From Brienomyrus brachyistius (lineage: Eukaryota; Chordata; Actinopteri; Osteoglossiformes; Mormyridae), in assembly GCF_023856365.1 (NCBI RefSeq), contig NC_064534.1:9692536-9756535 (forward strand): a DNA stretch of 64,000 nt. Direction: 5' to 3'. Every line of letters begins with the position of its first letter. Positions within the stretch are counted from its first letter, which is position 1. The position numbers and the translations under genes are program-made. Shown piece after piece: positions 1 to 11,806 of this stretch. The notes beneath the pieces are model-generated. The model worked only from the letters and a program-made list of their open reading frames with translations, did no database searches and was not told the origin of the DNA.

Positions 1-2250
1 CTAAGTGTACGTGTCACATCCATTCGCACATCCTTACATCACCAGCCATGACTATAGCTGTTTCGCAAGTGGGAGAAGCATGTTTTTTTAAGATTTCCTG
101 CTGTGGTGTGGCTCTTGCCTGCGCTTTTAATTACGAAGGGATGGGCCTGGCCTTGTCCGCCACGTGGATGTAATCCATCCATTTTGTTTATTCGTCTGGT
201 GCACTATTGTCAGCTATACCTCTGTATGTTTACATTAACTTGTTCACACGTTTACAGCCAGGAAAATAACGTCTGACCCCTTGAAGCCCAGTCACTCCCT
301 CTTCCAGCATCCCCCAGGGAGTGTAAGGGCCCTGAGTATAAGGGCCGACTGCCCCCCCATTAATTCCACTGGTCCCAGTACATGACGTGTCCCTTTTCTC
401 AGCATGCGGTTATTCTATATGGACACAAGCTCTGTGGAAACAAACACAGGATGTGGGCTCTATGAATCATCCCCCCTCCCTCCATTATCCTTCACCAGTC
501 AGCCGTTCAAACCCCCAAGACCCCACCCCACCCTCGCAAAAGACAGCTTTTAGGATGTCCATTTAAATTATGAATGGGGGTTCTGTCTGTTTAGCATACA
601 CACCTTTGCACACCTTTACACTCCCATACTTCTTTACCGGCACATTTTTTGATGTGGGTCTGGTTTTGTTCCCTCTCTAATCAATAAATATATAATTAAT
701 CATCCGGCTTTGCATCTGTGGACTGTACCTGAGAGCCTGAAGCAGTCCAAAGACCTCCCTAGTTCAGAGTTCCTCTTGTGGTCTCTCTGTTCTCCTTTCT
801 ACTTCTCATACGGTGGGTCAGCAGGTTGGAGATGATCAGGGTTGGTCATGTTATGATGCGTTCCATTTGCCTTCGGATCTGAGTTTCGGTTGCCGAGATT
901 GTGTCACATCCACCAAAAACTCAGGGAAAATCAAGGCAGATGCGTTCCATGCGTGCCAAGTAGCAATACCATAGACCAATAACAAAAAGCAAGATTTTTT
1001 GCTTAGCCGGACAACTTGTCGGATTTAAGGTACCTCAGTTTAAATGGCCTTTATCTTCCTTCACTTACAATTAACCCGAACTACCTTAAATCAAACAAAT
1101 AATCCAACTAATCGTGAAATCCAATTCTAGCCCGGTTAATTGTTTGGCATTGTTAGCAATATCAGTTGATGACACATTACGCGCGGTGCTTTACGTATAA
1201 AACTCCGCAGCAACATGTCCACAGATAAGTTGGACAGTATAGTGTGTGCAACCGATTTAATGAGCCACAAATGAGAAGTGGTGCTTAAACAGTATAAAAC
1301 TACAACTTTCACTTCTGTTGATAAAGGGTGCAGCCATCTTGGATTCTGAACTCGCATGTCGTTTGGGTTTCAAAACTCGGAATCCGAGTTCCGAGGGTAA
1401 ATGCACCATTAGACCATGATGCTTTCCATTTGTTTAGGAAACACATTTATCCTGAGTGGCATACAGTTGGGAAAGCAGGTTCAGTCAGTTCCTGGACATG
1501 GGGGGGGGGGGGGGGGGGGGGCTTGTTCTGAGCCCTGTGTCTTGAGCTTGTCATGAGATGTTCACATCCATGCAGGAGAGGACAACTATATCCCGCCTGA
1601 TGGCTCTGTGTGGCCCTCCACGTACACCCCCTGGCCTGAAGACCACAAACTTTAACCACTTTTACATCAGCCTGTCATACATGTGGAAAACAAAGATCTC
1701 ACATAAAGATCTTACATTCAGGACATGATGGCTTATGGATTTGATTGTCGATGTCTATGGTCTTATTATTGATCTTGCTAGTTAGTCTGTGGGGCTGAAA
1801 ATTTCCCTTCACTTTCCCTTCCCCTTACAATGCCCCATGTCGGACACTAATATCGATAAAATAAATCAAATGTGTTGATAATTTATCTGTTTAACACAGA
1901 GTCAGTAGTCAAGATGTAATTGTGAATTGCTGAGTATATTTGATCAATTCCTCAAACAATTCCTGAGTATATTTAAGATGTGTTTATTAGTCGTATGTGC
2001 AGTAAACAATCAGTTCACTATGCAAGGAAAATCTTTATGTCCTTCGAAACACAAATTAACACGAAACGCAGACAAAAAGTACAGATTATTTAAGGTGCAC
2101 GTGTAAATTAAAATGGATGTGCAGTAACAAAAAATACAATTACAATTATCACAATAAATACATAGATGCAGTGCTATGCAGTATGTAGTACACCGTAAGC
2201 ATCGTGAACAATTGCGACAATCCAAAATGATTTGTACACAAGGAATTGAA
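1..2250. other. intergenic sequence 3' of tbx16
   Basis: AT-rich sequence with short poly-G/C runs (G20 at about 1501-1520). The small ORFs lack family features and codon structure. No gene is supported. Confidence 0.6.
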
Positions 2251-2263
2251 GTCTCAATTCACC

Positions 2264-2576
2264 CCCATTCATCCATTTTCTGAAACCACTTATTCTCTTC
2301 AGGGTCACATGGGGTCTGGAGTCTACAGACATGAGGCAGGGAACAACCCAGGATGGGGCACCAACCCATTCACACACCCCTATAGGTAATCTGGTAACTC
2401 CAATTAACCTCAGCATGTTTTTTGGACTGTGGGGGGGGGGGGGGGGGCGGGGAACCAAAGTACCCAGAGAAAACCCCATAACAACATGGGGAGAACATGC
2501 AAACTCATAGAACCCTGGCAGAGACTTGAACCCAGGTTCTAGTGGTAAGACGACAGTGCTAACCACTGCACCACTG
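2264..2576 (-). mobile_element. tRNA-derived SINE, full-length-like
   Basis: Read on the minus strand it opens with a tRNA-type head: A-box-like TGGTGCAGTGG near 2570 and B-box-like GGTTCAAGTC near 2530. The body has the common fish phrases for ACATGCAAACTC and GGACTGTGG (plus strand) and CCATTTTCTGAAACCAC near 2270. A poly-G run interrupts it. Confidence 0.8.
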
Positions 2577-3091
2577 ACCTTTATTCAGCAGATTGGTTGG
2601 CAAACATTGTTTACATACATATACTGATTTACTGTAGAGTCTGTGAGGTACAGTGGGGAATCTGCCAGTGAGGCATGACCAGACCGTCATGTGAATCCTC
2701 TGGCTGTTCCAATGCTTTGGTGCAGGACATCCACTAGGCTGAATCAGTATGAGGTGGGTGGGGGGTTGGACACAGGGCACTATGTGTCCCCCCCCCCAGT
2801 ACGCATTTCACAACTATTCCCGAGGAGGAAACAAGACACAAACTCATTTAGGATCTGACACCGCCTTCCTAATTACGCTCATCAGCTAAGCCAGTTAACA
2901 CATCAGGTCTGCCGTCCCCCCCCCACCCCCAAATAGTCCAAAGGTTCCTGCTCCTTCCACTAAATGGAAACACAGCAGTCTGTAGAGTAGCAGCAAAGAG
3001 AGGTTAAGGTCATCCGTTCCAAGTCTCATGAGTTTACACTTTTACAATCCTGATCTGGCCGATAACCTAAATTACTTCAGCAAAAAATTCA

Positions 3092-3362
3092 CCCATCTTC
3101 CTACTTCTTAGCCATTTAATTCTAAGGGTTGTGGGGACCTGAATCCTATCACATGCAGCACAGTGCAGGAGGCCGGGATAAACTCTGGACAAGATGACAG
3201 CCCATTGCAGGGCACACAGTCATACACTATAGACAATTTAGAGATGCAACTTAACCCCCAATTCACTCTGCAGGATGAAACCTACGCAACATGGGAAGAA
3301 CATATAAACTCGACACACAAGGAAGAGGCAGGATTCAAACCCCTCAGTCCTTCAACAAAACA
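3092..3362 (-). mobile_element. old, diverged SINE copy
   Basis: Same order of motifs as the copy at 2264-2576 (gataaactctggac, gggcacacagtca, gggaagaacatataaactc, gattcaaacccc) but with many changes and no intact head. It lies in the tbx16 3' flank. Confidence 0.6.
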
Positions 3363-3386
3363 TCCTGGCAAATTGCTAACAGCTTT

Positions 3387-3392
3387 TTTATT
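3387..3392 (-). terminator. tbx16: candidate tbx16 poly(A) signal (AATAAA)
   Basis: AATAAA on the minus strand about 670 bp past the tbx16 stop. A weaker ATTAAA is closer (3604-3609). Nothing in the sequence decides which is used. Confidence 0.3.
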
Positions 3393-4061
3393 CACCGTAT
3401 CTCTTATGAGACAAAGCTTAATCCAGTGCAGCAGGAGGAAGCTTCATATGCGAAGATGGTCTCCTAAATCCTGGAGAATTCCAGAAACTAAATTAATCAT
3501 TGCCTTTGGAGAAGACAAATGTGAACGATGAATAAGTTACATGGGAGCTTTTCGCACAATAGAAATGACACATCATGTGACCTCTTCAAGGTGAAAACAC
3601 AGTTTTAATTACCTCTTCATATTATTACAATCTCAAATAAAACAATGTACACTAAAATTTACACCAAACAAATATTGTTGGTTCTCTTTACAAAATAGTA
3701 CTATTTAACAGGATGAACACAAATGGGAGTCACTAAATAAATAAACTGAAGAGACAAAGTCCCCTTCGATACTGATTTGTCTCCATTAGAACCCATTTTT
3801 GTTGTCTTTGGAAGAAAGGTGCCAGAGCTGACCAGAGTGCATGGACCATGGAAGAGGTGCAGAGGTCTCCTCAGAAAAGCATCGGTCCTTGGGGAGAACC
3901 ATCATGCCGAAGATTGTTTGGGTGGTCAGCAGCAATTGGGCAGAGTTCTCGTTGTCAAGTCAGCCATGGCTTCAGCCCCGGTAGACGAGTCTGTATCTCG
4001 GCCCAGACACCTGAAACACACCTCACGGCTGGAGGGCTTGCATCCTTCATCTGGGCGGCAG

Positions 4062-4488
4062 TCACCAGCATGAGTAGGAGAAGAGCGGGTATTGGCTCCA
4101 GTCAGCTATGTTGCCATGGTGATAGCCATGGTGCATGGCAGGGGCACTGTACTCTGCAGGGAGGTGGTGGGCAGTTGGAGCAGGGTACTGCCCAGGGGTG
4201 GGGCCGGCCCACTGACCAAGCGCCTGTTCAGCACCATAAGGGGTGTACAAGGTGTGGCCCAGCATTGCTGGTTTCCCTGTCGGGGTCATAGCCACGTTAA
4301 GGGCACCAGTGTAGTCCTGGGGAGAGCCGGTAGGGAGCTGTGAGCTACTGACGGCGGATCCCATGTCCAGGCTGGGGTGAGCCTTGGGTGTTTCATCCAC
4401 ATCAGGAACCCGGGACTCGTACCCAGGGCGGGCGGTGATACTGCCCACACTGGAGGAAGATGAGGGTGACCTCCCATAACCATGGACC
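4062..4488 (-). CDS. tbx16: tbx16 exon 9 (C-terminal region and stop)
   Basis: 141 sense codons: a Ser/Pro/Tyr/Gly-rich, low-charge C-terminus ([16 protein letters not shown] ... [20 protein letters not shown] ... FSYSCW) closing with TGA at 4062-4064. The composition is typical of T-box activation tails. Confidence 0.93.
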
Positions 4489-7470
4489 CTGTGCATTAGA
4501 GATAGAGATGGTCATATAGTTGGCTGAGCTGTCTACTTGCGCTCGGTTTGCCGATATTATGGTCATCAAGGTCCCAGCTTCACATCATCTTGGATGCAAG
4601 ATGAATGAGTCATGGTTGTCCCACAGCCCAGTTTTACTGATGACTTGTGATCAGGGTCGTGTAAAGAGGTTCTGAGCTCATTGACATGAATTATGGGAGG
4701 GATAGGGGAGTTGTAACCCCCCCCCAGTAATCAAAACCAGCCAATACAACCTCTTGGACCACTTTAAACAGGTGGAGACCTCAAATCCACCCCCCCACCC
4801 CCCGCAATGCTCAACCCAAAGTTATGCCTTTGTGTGAACCTGTTGAGTTTGTGGTGAGGTGCATACCTGTATGGCTGGTAGGAAGCCACTGCGGGCACTA
4901 GTTGTTCCGTGCCATAGACGTCTCGGGTATCGGTGCCGACTGGAGATTCGGTGCGCAGACCCAACTGGGTATCCTGCTCAGCCCCCCAGGGAGAGTAGCG
5001 CTCCTCCTTCACTGTGGTTCCGTCTTTACTCTTGGTCATCTCTGAGGGACGGTGCTGATCCTCCTCAAAGGCCTCGTAGGGCGAGCCACGAAAATCTGTG
5101 TGGGGAAATAGGTGGACAGTACTGCGGGTGAGTTTCAGGTTCGTGGAAAGGCAAGGAGAGCCAGTAGCAGCTGGAGCTGCTCTCGGGGCTGCCAAGAGCT
5201 GTACCTGCAGAGCTTCCGTGTTCCGAATCCTTGTTCGCAGTATTTGGTTTTTTGGCAGGCCTCTCTGGGTAAGAGTGACTCCTGTGTGCACGTCTGTACA
5301 AGTGACAAAGAAGCACAGTCATGTAACCCACAGAAAAGTATAAACAATCACCAGAGCACTAGAGAACTCATCTTACCTTTTTGTGTTGGTGCCTTCATCT
5401 CTGAATCCTTTGGCAAAAGGGTTGTGGTCTATTTTCAGTTTGGTTATCTAAACATCAAAAGAGAGAAAAATCACCATACAGCACATATTGCTCACATTTA
5501 CAACTATTGTACTCAGAAAAAATATACCAGATACAAGCTACAACGACAAGATTACAAAATCATTGTAAAGATTTTAGGTTTTGATTCTTTTTGCTGATTT
5601 TTTGACCAGTACTAAATATTACAATAAGAATTTGAACACACTATGGTATCTTTTGTAACAGTTTTTATAGGTTGCCTTGGGTAAAAGGTTCAGATAAGTA
5701 TAGAATATTATACATACAGTTTGTCCGCCTTAGGTTTGCTCTAGCGGGGTGCTATGTGTTGATTGTGACATAAAGAACACACTGGGGCTTGGAACTACAT
5801 CGCACACGCATAAGTGAAGAACAGAACAGAGTGGGGTCTCACCTTGGTGTTTTGGTAGGCTGTGACAGCCGTGAAGGTCGTTTCGGGGAAAGTTAAGGTC
5901 TGGAAGACACTCCAGCGGACGCTGAAGAGGTCATCGGCCTGGACGATGTGGAAACGTGGGTGATATCTGTGCATGGAATGAAGGATGATCTGCAGAGTAG
6001 AATGAGACAAGTAAGCGGGTGCTAACCTCTGGGCAAATTGTCTAGCTGAAACATGAAAGTGAGTTCTTATTCACTGTCAAACATTGAGATAATTTCAGTT
6101 GTCGACAACAGTCTTGCCTACCAAGACCGGGAAAGTTCTTCTGATCTAAGAGTCCTTTGTGGTCGCTATAGGGGTCATGGATGGAAGGGGGATGGTGAAG
6201 GATGGCGCAGAGGCACTCACATGGCCATGCTGGTCTAGCGTATTGTTGGTCAGCTTGAGCTTCAGGAAGGACACAGGTTGCTTCATCCAATGGCTGCCAG
6301 GCGCCGGTGAGTCTGGATGGACATAGGTCCGGCACGGGGGCTGTGGCTCAGCCTTCCCGGCTACTTCCCACTTGTCCTTGTTCCACTTTTTTGGGGTAAA
6401 AACACTGTTAGCATTCACAGGTCAAATGAAGATGTGTTTTTCTCAACCAGAACTATATGTAATATAAATTTCATTGGCAGACATGTTAAGGAGATAAAGG
6501 TAGATTCTGAGTGATGGTGGTCCCTTGTTTATTTAGGCTTGTACCACCCATGGAAAGGGGCAGGGAAGAAAAGGCATGTGATGTGGCACCCAGCAGGGGT
6601 TAGTAAAAACAGGAAGAGACAATGTCCTTTGATGTTCCATGACGAATAGTGGCAGCTAGCATGAGGACTAGGCAGGAGACGTAGTGGAGACAGAAGCTGA
6701 AGGCCCACTGGTCCTGCTGGTTTTTATAATTTTGCCCATTTAAACAGGCAGTGTTGGACTGAATGTATTAATCTCACTGGCTCTTTCTGGACAATGAGAA
6801 TCTGAACCAAGGCTTTACAACCCGTCGATGGTCTTCAGCAATTCACTACTCACCTTATATCTGAAGGAATCGACGGGAAACATATCGACCAACATTATGT
6901 ACTTGGCGTATGGCAGAAGTCCAGTGAGGCTGATCTTGCAGTGGGGGAACATCCTCCTGAAAGAGACACACATTTCCAGTTTGGTTACCCACTCTGCTCA
7001 TTCAAGAACAAATAGCCTCGGTATGCATTAACATTTCTAACTGGCCTCATAATGGATTATCTTCCCGACAACAAATAGTTGTGGTTGGGGGATGTTATGC
7101 AGGGTCGGCTCACTCCCTTACCTGCCCGGCTTAGTAATGATCATTTCCGTTCCAATCTCATGGAAGGACTTCCAGAGCTCGGGATCTTCCAGTGTCATTC
7201 GGACGTTGCTCTGGTGATAGGCATCCGGACCCCCCGTCATGGAAGAAGTCGGTGGGGGGACACTGAAATTTGGCTTCAAATCTAGGAAACAGAAGTAAGG
7301 GTTTAGGGAGCGTATTCCTGTTACCAAAACCAAAGAGAGGTGACTAGTCAGCAGAAACATTAGCAGACACCAATGGCATTTATATTTAATGTCTTACAAG
7401 AGATGAAGGTTTATGACAGTATATCAAAAGGCAGAAACAAGCCAATACACTCACCTCGAATGGGCTGCAT
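4062..7470 (-). CDS. tbx16: tbx16, T-box transcription factor (complete, 9 exons)
   Basis: Complete gene. Joined exons (minus): 7470-7455, 7281-7122, 6956-6854, 6385-6221, 5989-5843, 5447-5377, 5293-5205, 5095-4867 and 4488-4062 give 1,407 nt, that is 468 residues plus stop. All introns are GT-AG and all phases agree. The product begins [13 protein letters not shown]. It carries one T-box DNA-binding domain (about residues 35-222: [76 protein letters not shown]) and a Ser/Pro/Tyr-rich tail ending FSYSCW. The N-terminus, length and domain fit fish Tbx16/VegT better than Tbx6 or Tbxta, judged from remembered family sequences. Known role: nuclear transcription factor for paraxial mesoderm and endoderm fate and migration. 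It lies downstream of cabin1 on the same strand. A related paralogue (tbx6l type) is the main alternative. Confidence 0.93.
4867..5095 (-). CDS. tbx16: tbx16 exon 8 (acidic linker)
   Basis: Encodes [20 protein letters not shown] followed by a KEERYSPWG segment and QPYR. The acceptor is CCACACAG and the donor GTATGC. It lies outside the T-box and is probably part of the transactivation region. Confidence 0.9.
5205..5293 (-). CDS. tbx16: tbx16 exon 7 (post-T-box linker)
   Basis: Encodes [20 protein letters not shown] and a Ser-rich stretch. The donor CAG|GTACAG was chosen because its one-base overhang joins to exon 8 as Asp and keeps the frame. The following intron is only 109 bp. Confidence 0.85.
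5377..5447 (-). CDS. tbx16: tbx16 exon 6 (T-box end)
   Basis: Encodes [23 protein letters not shown] and two bases of Arg. This is the C-terminal DNA-contact helix of the T-box. The acceptor is TTTAG and the donor GTAAGA. Confidence 0.95.
5843..5989 (-). CDS. tbx16: tbx16 exon 5 (T-box)
   Basis: 49 codons from [20 protein letters not shown] to [11 protein letters not shown], including the conserved T-box dimer and DNA-contact segment. The acceptor is CTGCAG and the donor GTGAGA. Both ends are in phase 0. Confidence 0.95.
6221..6385 (-). CDS. tbx16: tbx16 exon 4 (T-box)
   Basis: 55 codons running from [17 protein letters not shown] through [20 protein letters not shown] to [10 protein letters not shown], the T-box signature region. 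The acceptor follows an A-rich stretch (AAAAAAG). The donor is GTGAGT. Confidence 0.95.
6854..6956 (-). CDS. tbx16: tbx16 exon 3 (T-box)
   Basis: Encodes [20 protein letters not shown] and the hydrophobic strand [15 protein letters not shown] of the T-box core. The acceptor is TTTCAG and the donor GTGAGT. It ends in phase 0. Confidence 0.95.
7122..7281 (-). CDS. tbx16: tbx16 exon 2 (T-box start)
   Basis: Bounded by acceptor TTTCCTAG and donor GTAAGG. It encodes [10 protein letters not shown], then the opening of the T-box ([24 protein letters not shown]). It ends on two bases of an Arg codon. Confidence 0.95.
7455..7470 (-). CDS. tbx16: tbx16 exon 1 (start codon exon)
   Basis: Very short first coding exon: ATG plus four codons (MQPIR) and one base of a split Asp codon, then the donor GTGAGT. 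It was accepted because the split codon joins to exon 2 as [13 protein letters not shown], the expected Tbx16 N-terminus. It is too short for ORF-based gene finding. Confidence 0.9.
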
Positions 7471-7704
7471 CCCTTATTATTACAGAAAGAAGGGAAATCC
7501 AAAATGTCTGTTTTCCTGGGAAGGCCAAGTAGCAGAGGCCAGACAGGTATGGATGAAGTCCAGTGATCAATTCCAGTGGTCAGAATCCCAAGCTTCATAC
7601 ATCCCACCTTTACAATGGTTGAGGGGGTCAGTCTAGTCCTCAAGGTGTGCCAGGAAGGGAGCGTGAGCTGATTAAGGTTTGTAGAGTTCTCTGGACCTAG
7701 AGGA

Positions 7705-7750
7705 AAGTACGCCCCCTGCTTTTAAGGAGAGTCCCGCAGGGGGCGGAGCC
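7705..7750 (-). promoter_or_regulatory. tbx16: probable tbx16 core promoter
   Basis: On the minus strand a GC box (CTCCGCCCCCTGC, 7736-7748) precedes a TATA-like CCTTAAAAG (7719-7727) and a second GC-rich box (7709-7718). The start codon is about 250 bp downstream at 7470, which would give a 5' UTR of roughly 220 nt. This is motif evidence only; an upstream noncoding exon is not excluded. Confidence 0.45.
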
Positions 7751-9615
7751 TGCAGGGCCATTCCCAGCCTTTGAAGTGGCACAGTAGGGGGGGGGGAGGA
7801 GGTCCAAGGTTGTGCCTCATTGGACGGAGGGCAAAATCAAAGGGACTTAGCAGAGCCTTGATACCGATCCCCACAGGAAGGGTCCCGGAGGAAGTACACC
7901 TTTATGAACTGCTAGGAGAGTTTTAAACAAATGTGGATGGGGAGTGGATGGGCCTTGGACTGTTCCAGGAGCGGCCCAAGATGGACACAGAGAGTGCTAA
8001 TTAGTTATTCATGCAAACACCACCGTACCCAGTAGGGGGCTAAAACACAGGCACTATAATCCCATAGGCATGATCTATTAGCTAACCATATACCCACTAA
8101 GTAAGTATAGTTAGCTCAGTGTTTTCATGGCTTAATATCCATTCCAGTCCATGAAAGCCATATGCGAGATGACCCTGATCGAAAGGATTAAATAAGCTGA
8201 AATCGGTCAGGAACTGCTGTGTCGTCTGCTTCAGTTTTGACAAAAATCACACGGCTGCCAATGACCAACTCCTTTCGCGCTGAGTCAGCTCAGGGGGCCA
8301 CAATTTATCAAATTTATCTTCTTACAAAAAATCTCAAATGCTGTTACTCATCTGTGTTCCATGGCCAATGGAAGGAAGCCCGGAGTTGTCGGGTACAGTG
8401 GCGATTGCAGCTCCACCACGCATCACGCCGCCTTAACATGCAACTCAGCTGCTAGACTTTGGGCTACGTTCTTCTCCAAAGCCATGTGCTCTCTTTGGAT
8501 AAATGTGGGAAATAAACAGCTTGTTTGTATCCGAAAAGCCAACAGTGATACATCTGCTTCTCAGGGTCAATGCAAACATCACCCTTAGCCAGAAATTCAA
8601 GCGAGCGGAGCGTGTGAAATGTTGTGAACGCCACTATGAAATGACATGCAAACAGGCAACGTGGCGGCTCCTTGTCACTCAGCGCTGTGTAGGTGGCGAG
8701 ACGCTGGCAGTTAGGGAGAGTGACCGGCGCGTAAATCCATAACGTGCGTCATTACCTGCGGCGAGCCAGGGGGGCTCCCTCCAGGTGAGGCTCACCTGAG
8801 AGGGGGAGTGGAGGCGGGGTCTTGAAGTGGCAGCTTTGTGTATTGGGGGTGTCTGGACAGAACAATGGGCCCCTGCTAATCTCATTAGGGCTGGTTTCCC
8901 CTGCAGGGCCCTGCTTTCTCCAGGCGGGGGGGGGGTCTGTACGGTCACCACTTAGCGCTTAGTTAGCACAACGCCTCTGTGTCGGAGCGCAGACAGACGG
9001 ATTGGGGGGGGAGCTCAAAGGCTGGGGGTCCCCCAGCGGGCCCCTCCCCTCCCAAACCAAATCCACAGGCTGAAATCCACAACCTGCCCCCCCCCCCCCC
9101 CCCGCCCCGTCTCCTACCCTGACTGGGCAATGCTCATCCCTCAGATGTGCTCAGGCTATGTGGCTTGTCCATAGCCCAGTGTGACTGTAATGCATCCTTT
9201 TAACACTTTCCCACACTTTCATTCAGCCCTGCAGAGTCTGACGTTGGTTATGAGGCAGCCCAGGTTAGGCCTCCGTCTCACTACCACTCCAGCAGGGACT
9301 TCACCCGTAATCAACGCCCTTCACTGCATTCGCTGCGAGCCCCATCCAGATTCGAGATTCATGTGCATCAGAGCCATAAGAGCCTGGTGTTCTCACTGCA
9401 AAGGTCATCGAGCCTCATCTGAGATTGCACCCTCGCATTTGGTGCATTTTCTCTTGCATCACAGTGTGAGAGCACCGGAATGATCTGGGGTTGATGCATG
9501 TAATTTATCAGAACAGTTGTATTCTCACCAGGGGTGGCGCTAGTACTGTTCCCCCCCCACCAAATTATTGTACATTAATTGATGTAAATAATGCACACCA
9601 TCTTCATCAGAACAC
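7751..9615. other. upstream flank of tbx16
   Basis: Mostly single-copy sequence. Two POU-octamer-like sites stand out in the flank as a whole (ATGCAAAC near 8019; a perfect ATGCAAAT near 13879). The 8940-9130 part has G and C runs. The ORFs here are short and unsupported. Confidence 0.4.
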
Positions 9616-9645
9616 CTGGTATAGTGATTCTCAAACCGGTCCTCG

Positions 9646-9690
9646 GGGATCATTAACGTAGACCTCCAGGCGGTCTATGTTAATGATCCC
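9646..9690. repeat. 19-bp inverted repeat (hairpin)
   Basis: Arms GGGATCATTAACGTAGACC (9646-9664) and GGTCTATGTTAATGATCCC (9672-9690) pair with one mismatch around a 7-nt loop. It follows a segment resembling MITE ends. Probably a MITE remnant. Confidence 0.75.
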
Positions 9691-9696
9691 TCCTAA

Positions 9697-9950
9697 ATAA
9701 ATGGTAAATGGGCTGCATTTATATAGCACTTTTCTACTCGTACGAGTACTCAAAGCCCTATACATTTCATGCCTCACATTCACCCATCCACACACGCATT
9801 CATACACCGGTGGCAGAGGCTGCCATGCAAGGCACCAATTTGGGGTTCAGTGTCTTGCTCAAGGACACTTTAATGAGGACAGGAGGAATCAGGGCTCGAA
9901 CCTACAACCCGCCGGTTGCCGAACGATAGCACTACCTCCTGTGCCACCAT
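9697..9950 (-). mobile_element. second type of tRNA-derived SINE
   Basis: The plus strand reads the widespread fish phrases gctgcatttatatagcactt and gtcttgctcaaggacacttt. The minus strand starts with A-box-like TGGCACAGG and B-box GGTTCGAGCCC. A different family from the copy at 2264. Confidence 0.75.
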
Positions 9951-11294
9951 CTTCCCAAACTCTCAGGGAATCACAATCTGAAGGCTCAGCCCCCCCCCCC
10001 CCCCTCCCATTTCATAAATCTCTAGTGATGCTCCTGTTTCTGATTCACTGATAATGAAAACTTTAAAAAAAAGTTTTTATCTTTTCTAGCCTGAGCCGGA
10101 ATGTTCCTGTCGAAGTTGAGGCAAACTTTCCGAATGGCCGCTCATGAGACCTCCACCCCCGCTCTGCTTCGTGAGCCGATCTTCAGCGATCGATACAGCC
10201 TGTTCTCGCTAACAGGGGATCTATTAAGGTGGATATCTGTGGGGGGGGGGGGGGTGGTGGTGGTGGTGGTGGGCACGAAAAGAGTCCCCAGGGCAAGCGT
10301 AAGTGGCGGGAGGAGAGAGTGCTGGCGGTGTTTACGAGCAGGGGGGTATGGAGTGCAGGGTCGCTCGATGGCGGTGGCGGCCAGTGGCTGTACACTCAGT
10401 CCTTCCCTCATAAAAGCCATTTCAGCTTTTCACACCTTTCTGCTCCAGCCCCTGTATCTGTATCAACATTAAAAGGCTGTTTCTAATGAGGAGAAGAACA
10501 AAGAACAGAGGAAAGTGGCAGCACTGGCTCTCTCTACCGTGGGTGGGGGACATTAGCAGGGTATCACCCCCCCCCATGCTTCCCCCAAGCGTGCGATGTG
10601 ACTTCAGCCTCCGCGCGAAACCAATTGTTGTCAAGGAGTTATTAATCACAAGTCTAGTGCTATTCCCCTCACTTTGCACTTCAGAGGGTGGTTGCAAAGA
10701 CCCCCCCCCCCCCCACCCGACCCCCCAAGAAAACACCCTCAATACATACCCGAAGGCGTCTGTTCCGGGTAGCAAACCTAGTCGGGGTCACCAGGCCTCA
10801 AATATAAGTGAGGTTTAGGGTTAAGATGATAGGACTATAGGCCATTTTCTATACAGATTGCTTCCACAATGTGACCTACCTCAGAACATTCAACAGTAAA
10901 TATTTTTCACAGCTCCACTGACTGCCAGCAGGTGGTGTATTAGTTAAAGAACTGGATCTGCTATTTTCTGAGCAGTTCCAGTAAACATCTTTATAAGCTG
11001 TAAAAAACCAAGCAATGAATGTAGCTAAGAATATAAGCATCTGCTCCATCCCAGAGGGAGCAAAGATTTGAGGGATGCAGGGGCGGGGGGGGATCAGCTC
11101 ATGAGGGGATCAGGACCTGTTGAGGGAGGTGTCTGTTTTGGCAGTAGCAACGTTAAACCTTTACATAGGCGGCAGGGTGTGTTGAGGTGCTTACGTGTCT
11201 AGGAGAGAGGGTTGCCTCCCTTCCAATAGGAGAGCATCTTAGATCAAGAGCTGAGCAGCAAAACATCAACATCGACGGTAGTGTGGCTGAGAAA

Positions 11295-11596
11295 AGTACA
11301 GATAGACAGACAGGCAGGTGGACAGGTGAGCAAACAGACAGAGTCAGGCAGACAGACAGATAGATGGACAGGTGGCCAGAAAAACAGATAGGTGAGCAGG
11401 TGGACAGACAGATGGAGAGGTAGACAGACAGACAAACTGGCAGGTGGACAGACAGAGTCAGGCAGACAGACAGATAGATAGACAGGTGACCAGAAAAACA
11501 GATAGGTGAGCAGGTAGACAGACAGATGGGCAGAAAAACAGACAGATAGGTGAGCTGGCAGACAGACAGAGGGAAAGGTGGGCAGACAGACAGGTA
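11295..11596. repeat. GACA/GGCA-rich satellite with ~114-bp super-unit
   Basis: Degenerate gacagaca/ggtgagca tandem sequence. The block starting gagtcaggcagacagacaga recurs about 114 bp later (about 11342 and 11456). It resumes after the LINE tail at 11806-11838. Confidence 0.8.
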
Positions 11597-11806
11597 GGCT
11601 GTGTAAATTTGGGTTTTACCATCTTGTTCATTTGATTACCTTGGGAAGATGGGCTCTTCCTTTGAGTCTGGTTCCTCCCAATGTTTCTTCCTATGAGTTT
11701 GTACTTGTCACTGTAGCCTCTGGAACCTGTGGCTTGCTCGCTGAAGATTTTGGGCAGGGACAATGTAATGCTGTGAAAATGTGCTATACACAATAAAACT
11801 GAATTG
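11597..11806 (+). mobile_element. LINE 3' end inside GACA satellite
   Basis: Matches the recurring fish LINE tail pattern: cctcccaatgtttcttcct, ggcttgctcgctgaag, gggcagggacaatgtaatg, then caataaaactgaattga at the 3' end. No reverse transcriptase is left. The family (L2 or RTE-like) is uncertain. Confidence 0.6.

Noticed and set aside
2520..2576. tRNA gene on the minus strand
   Set aside because: The A- and B-box motifs belong to a SINE head; no complete cloverleaf.
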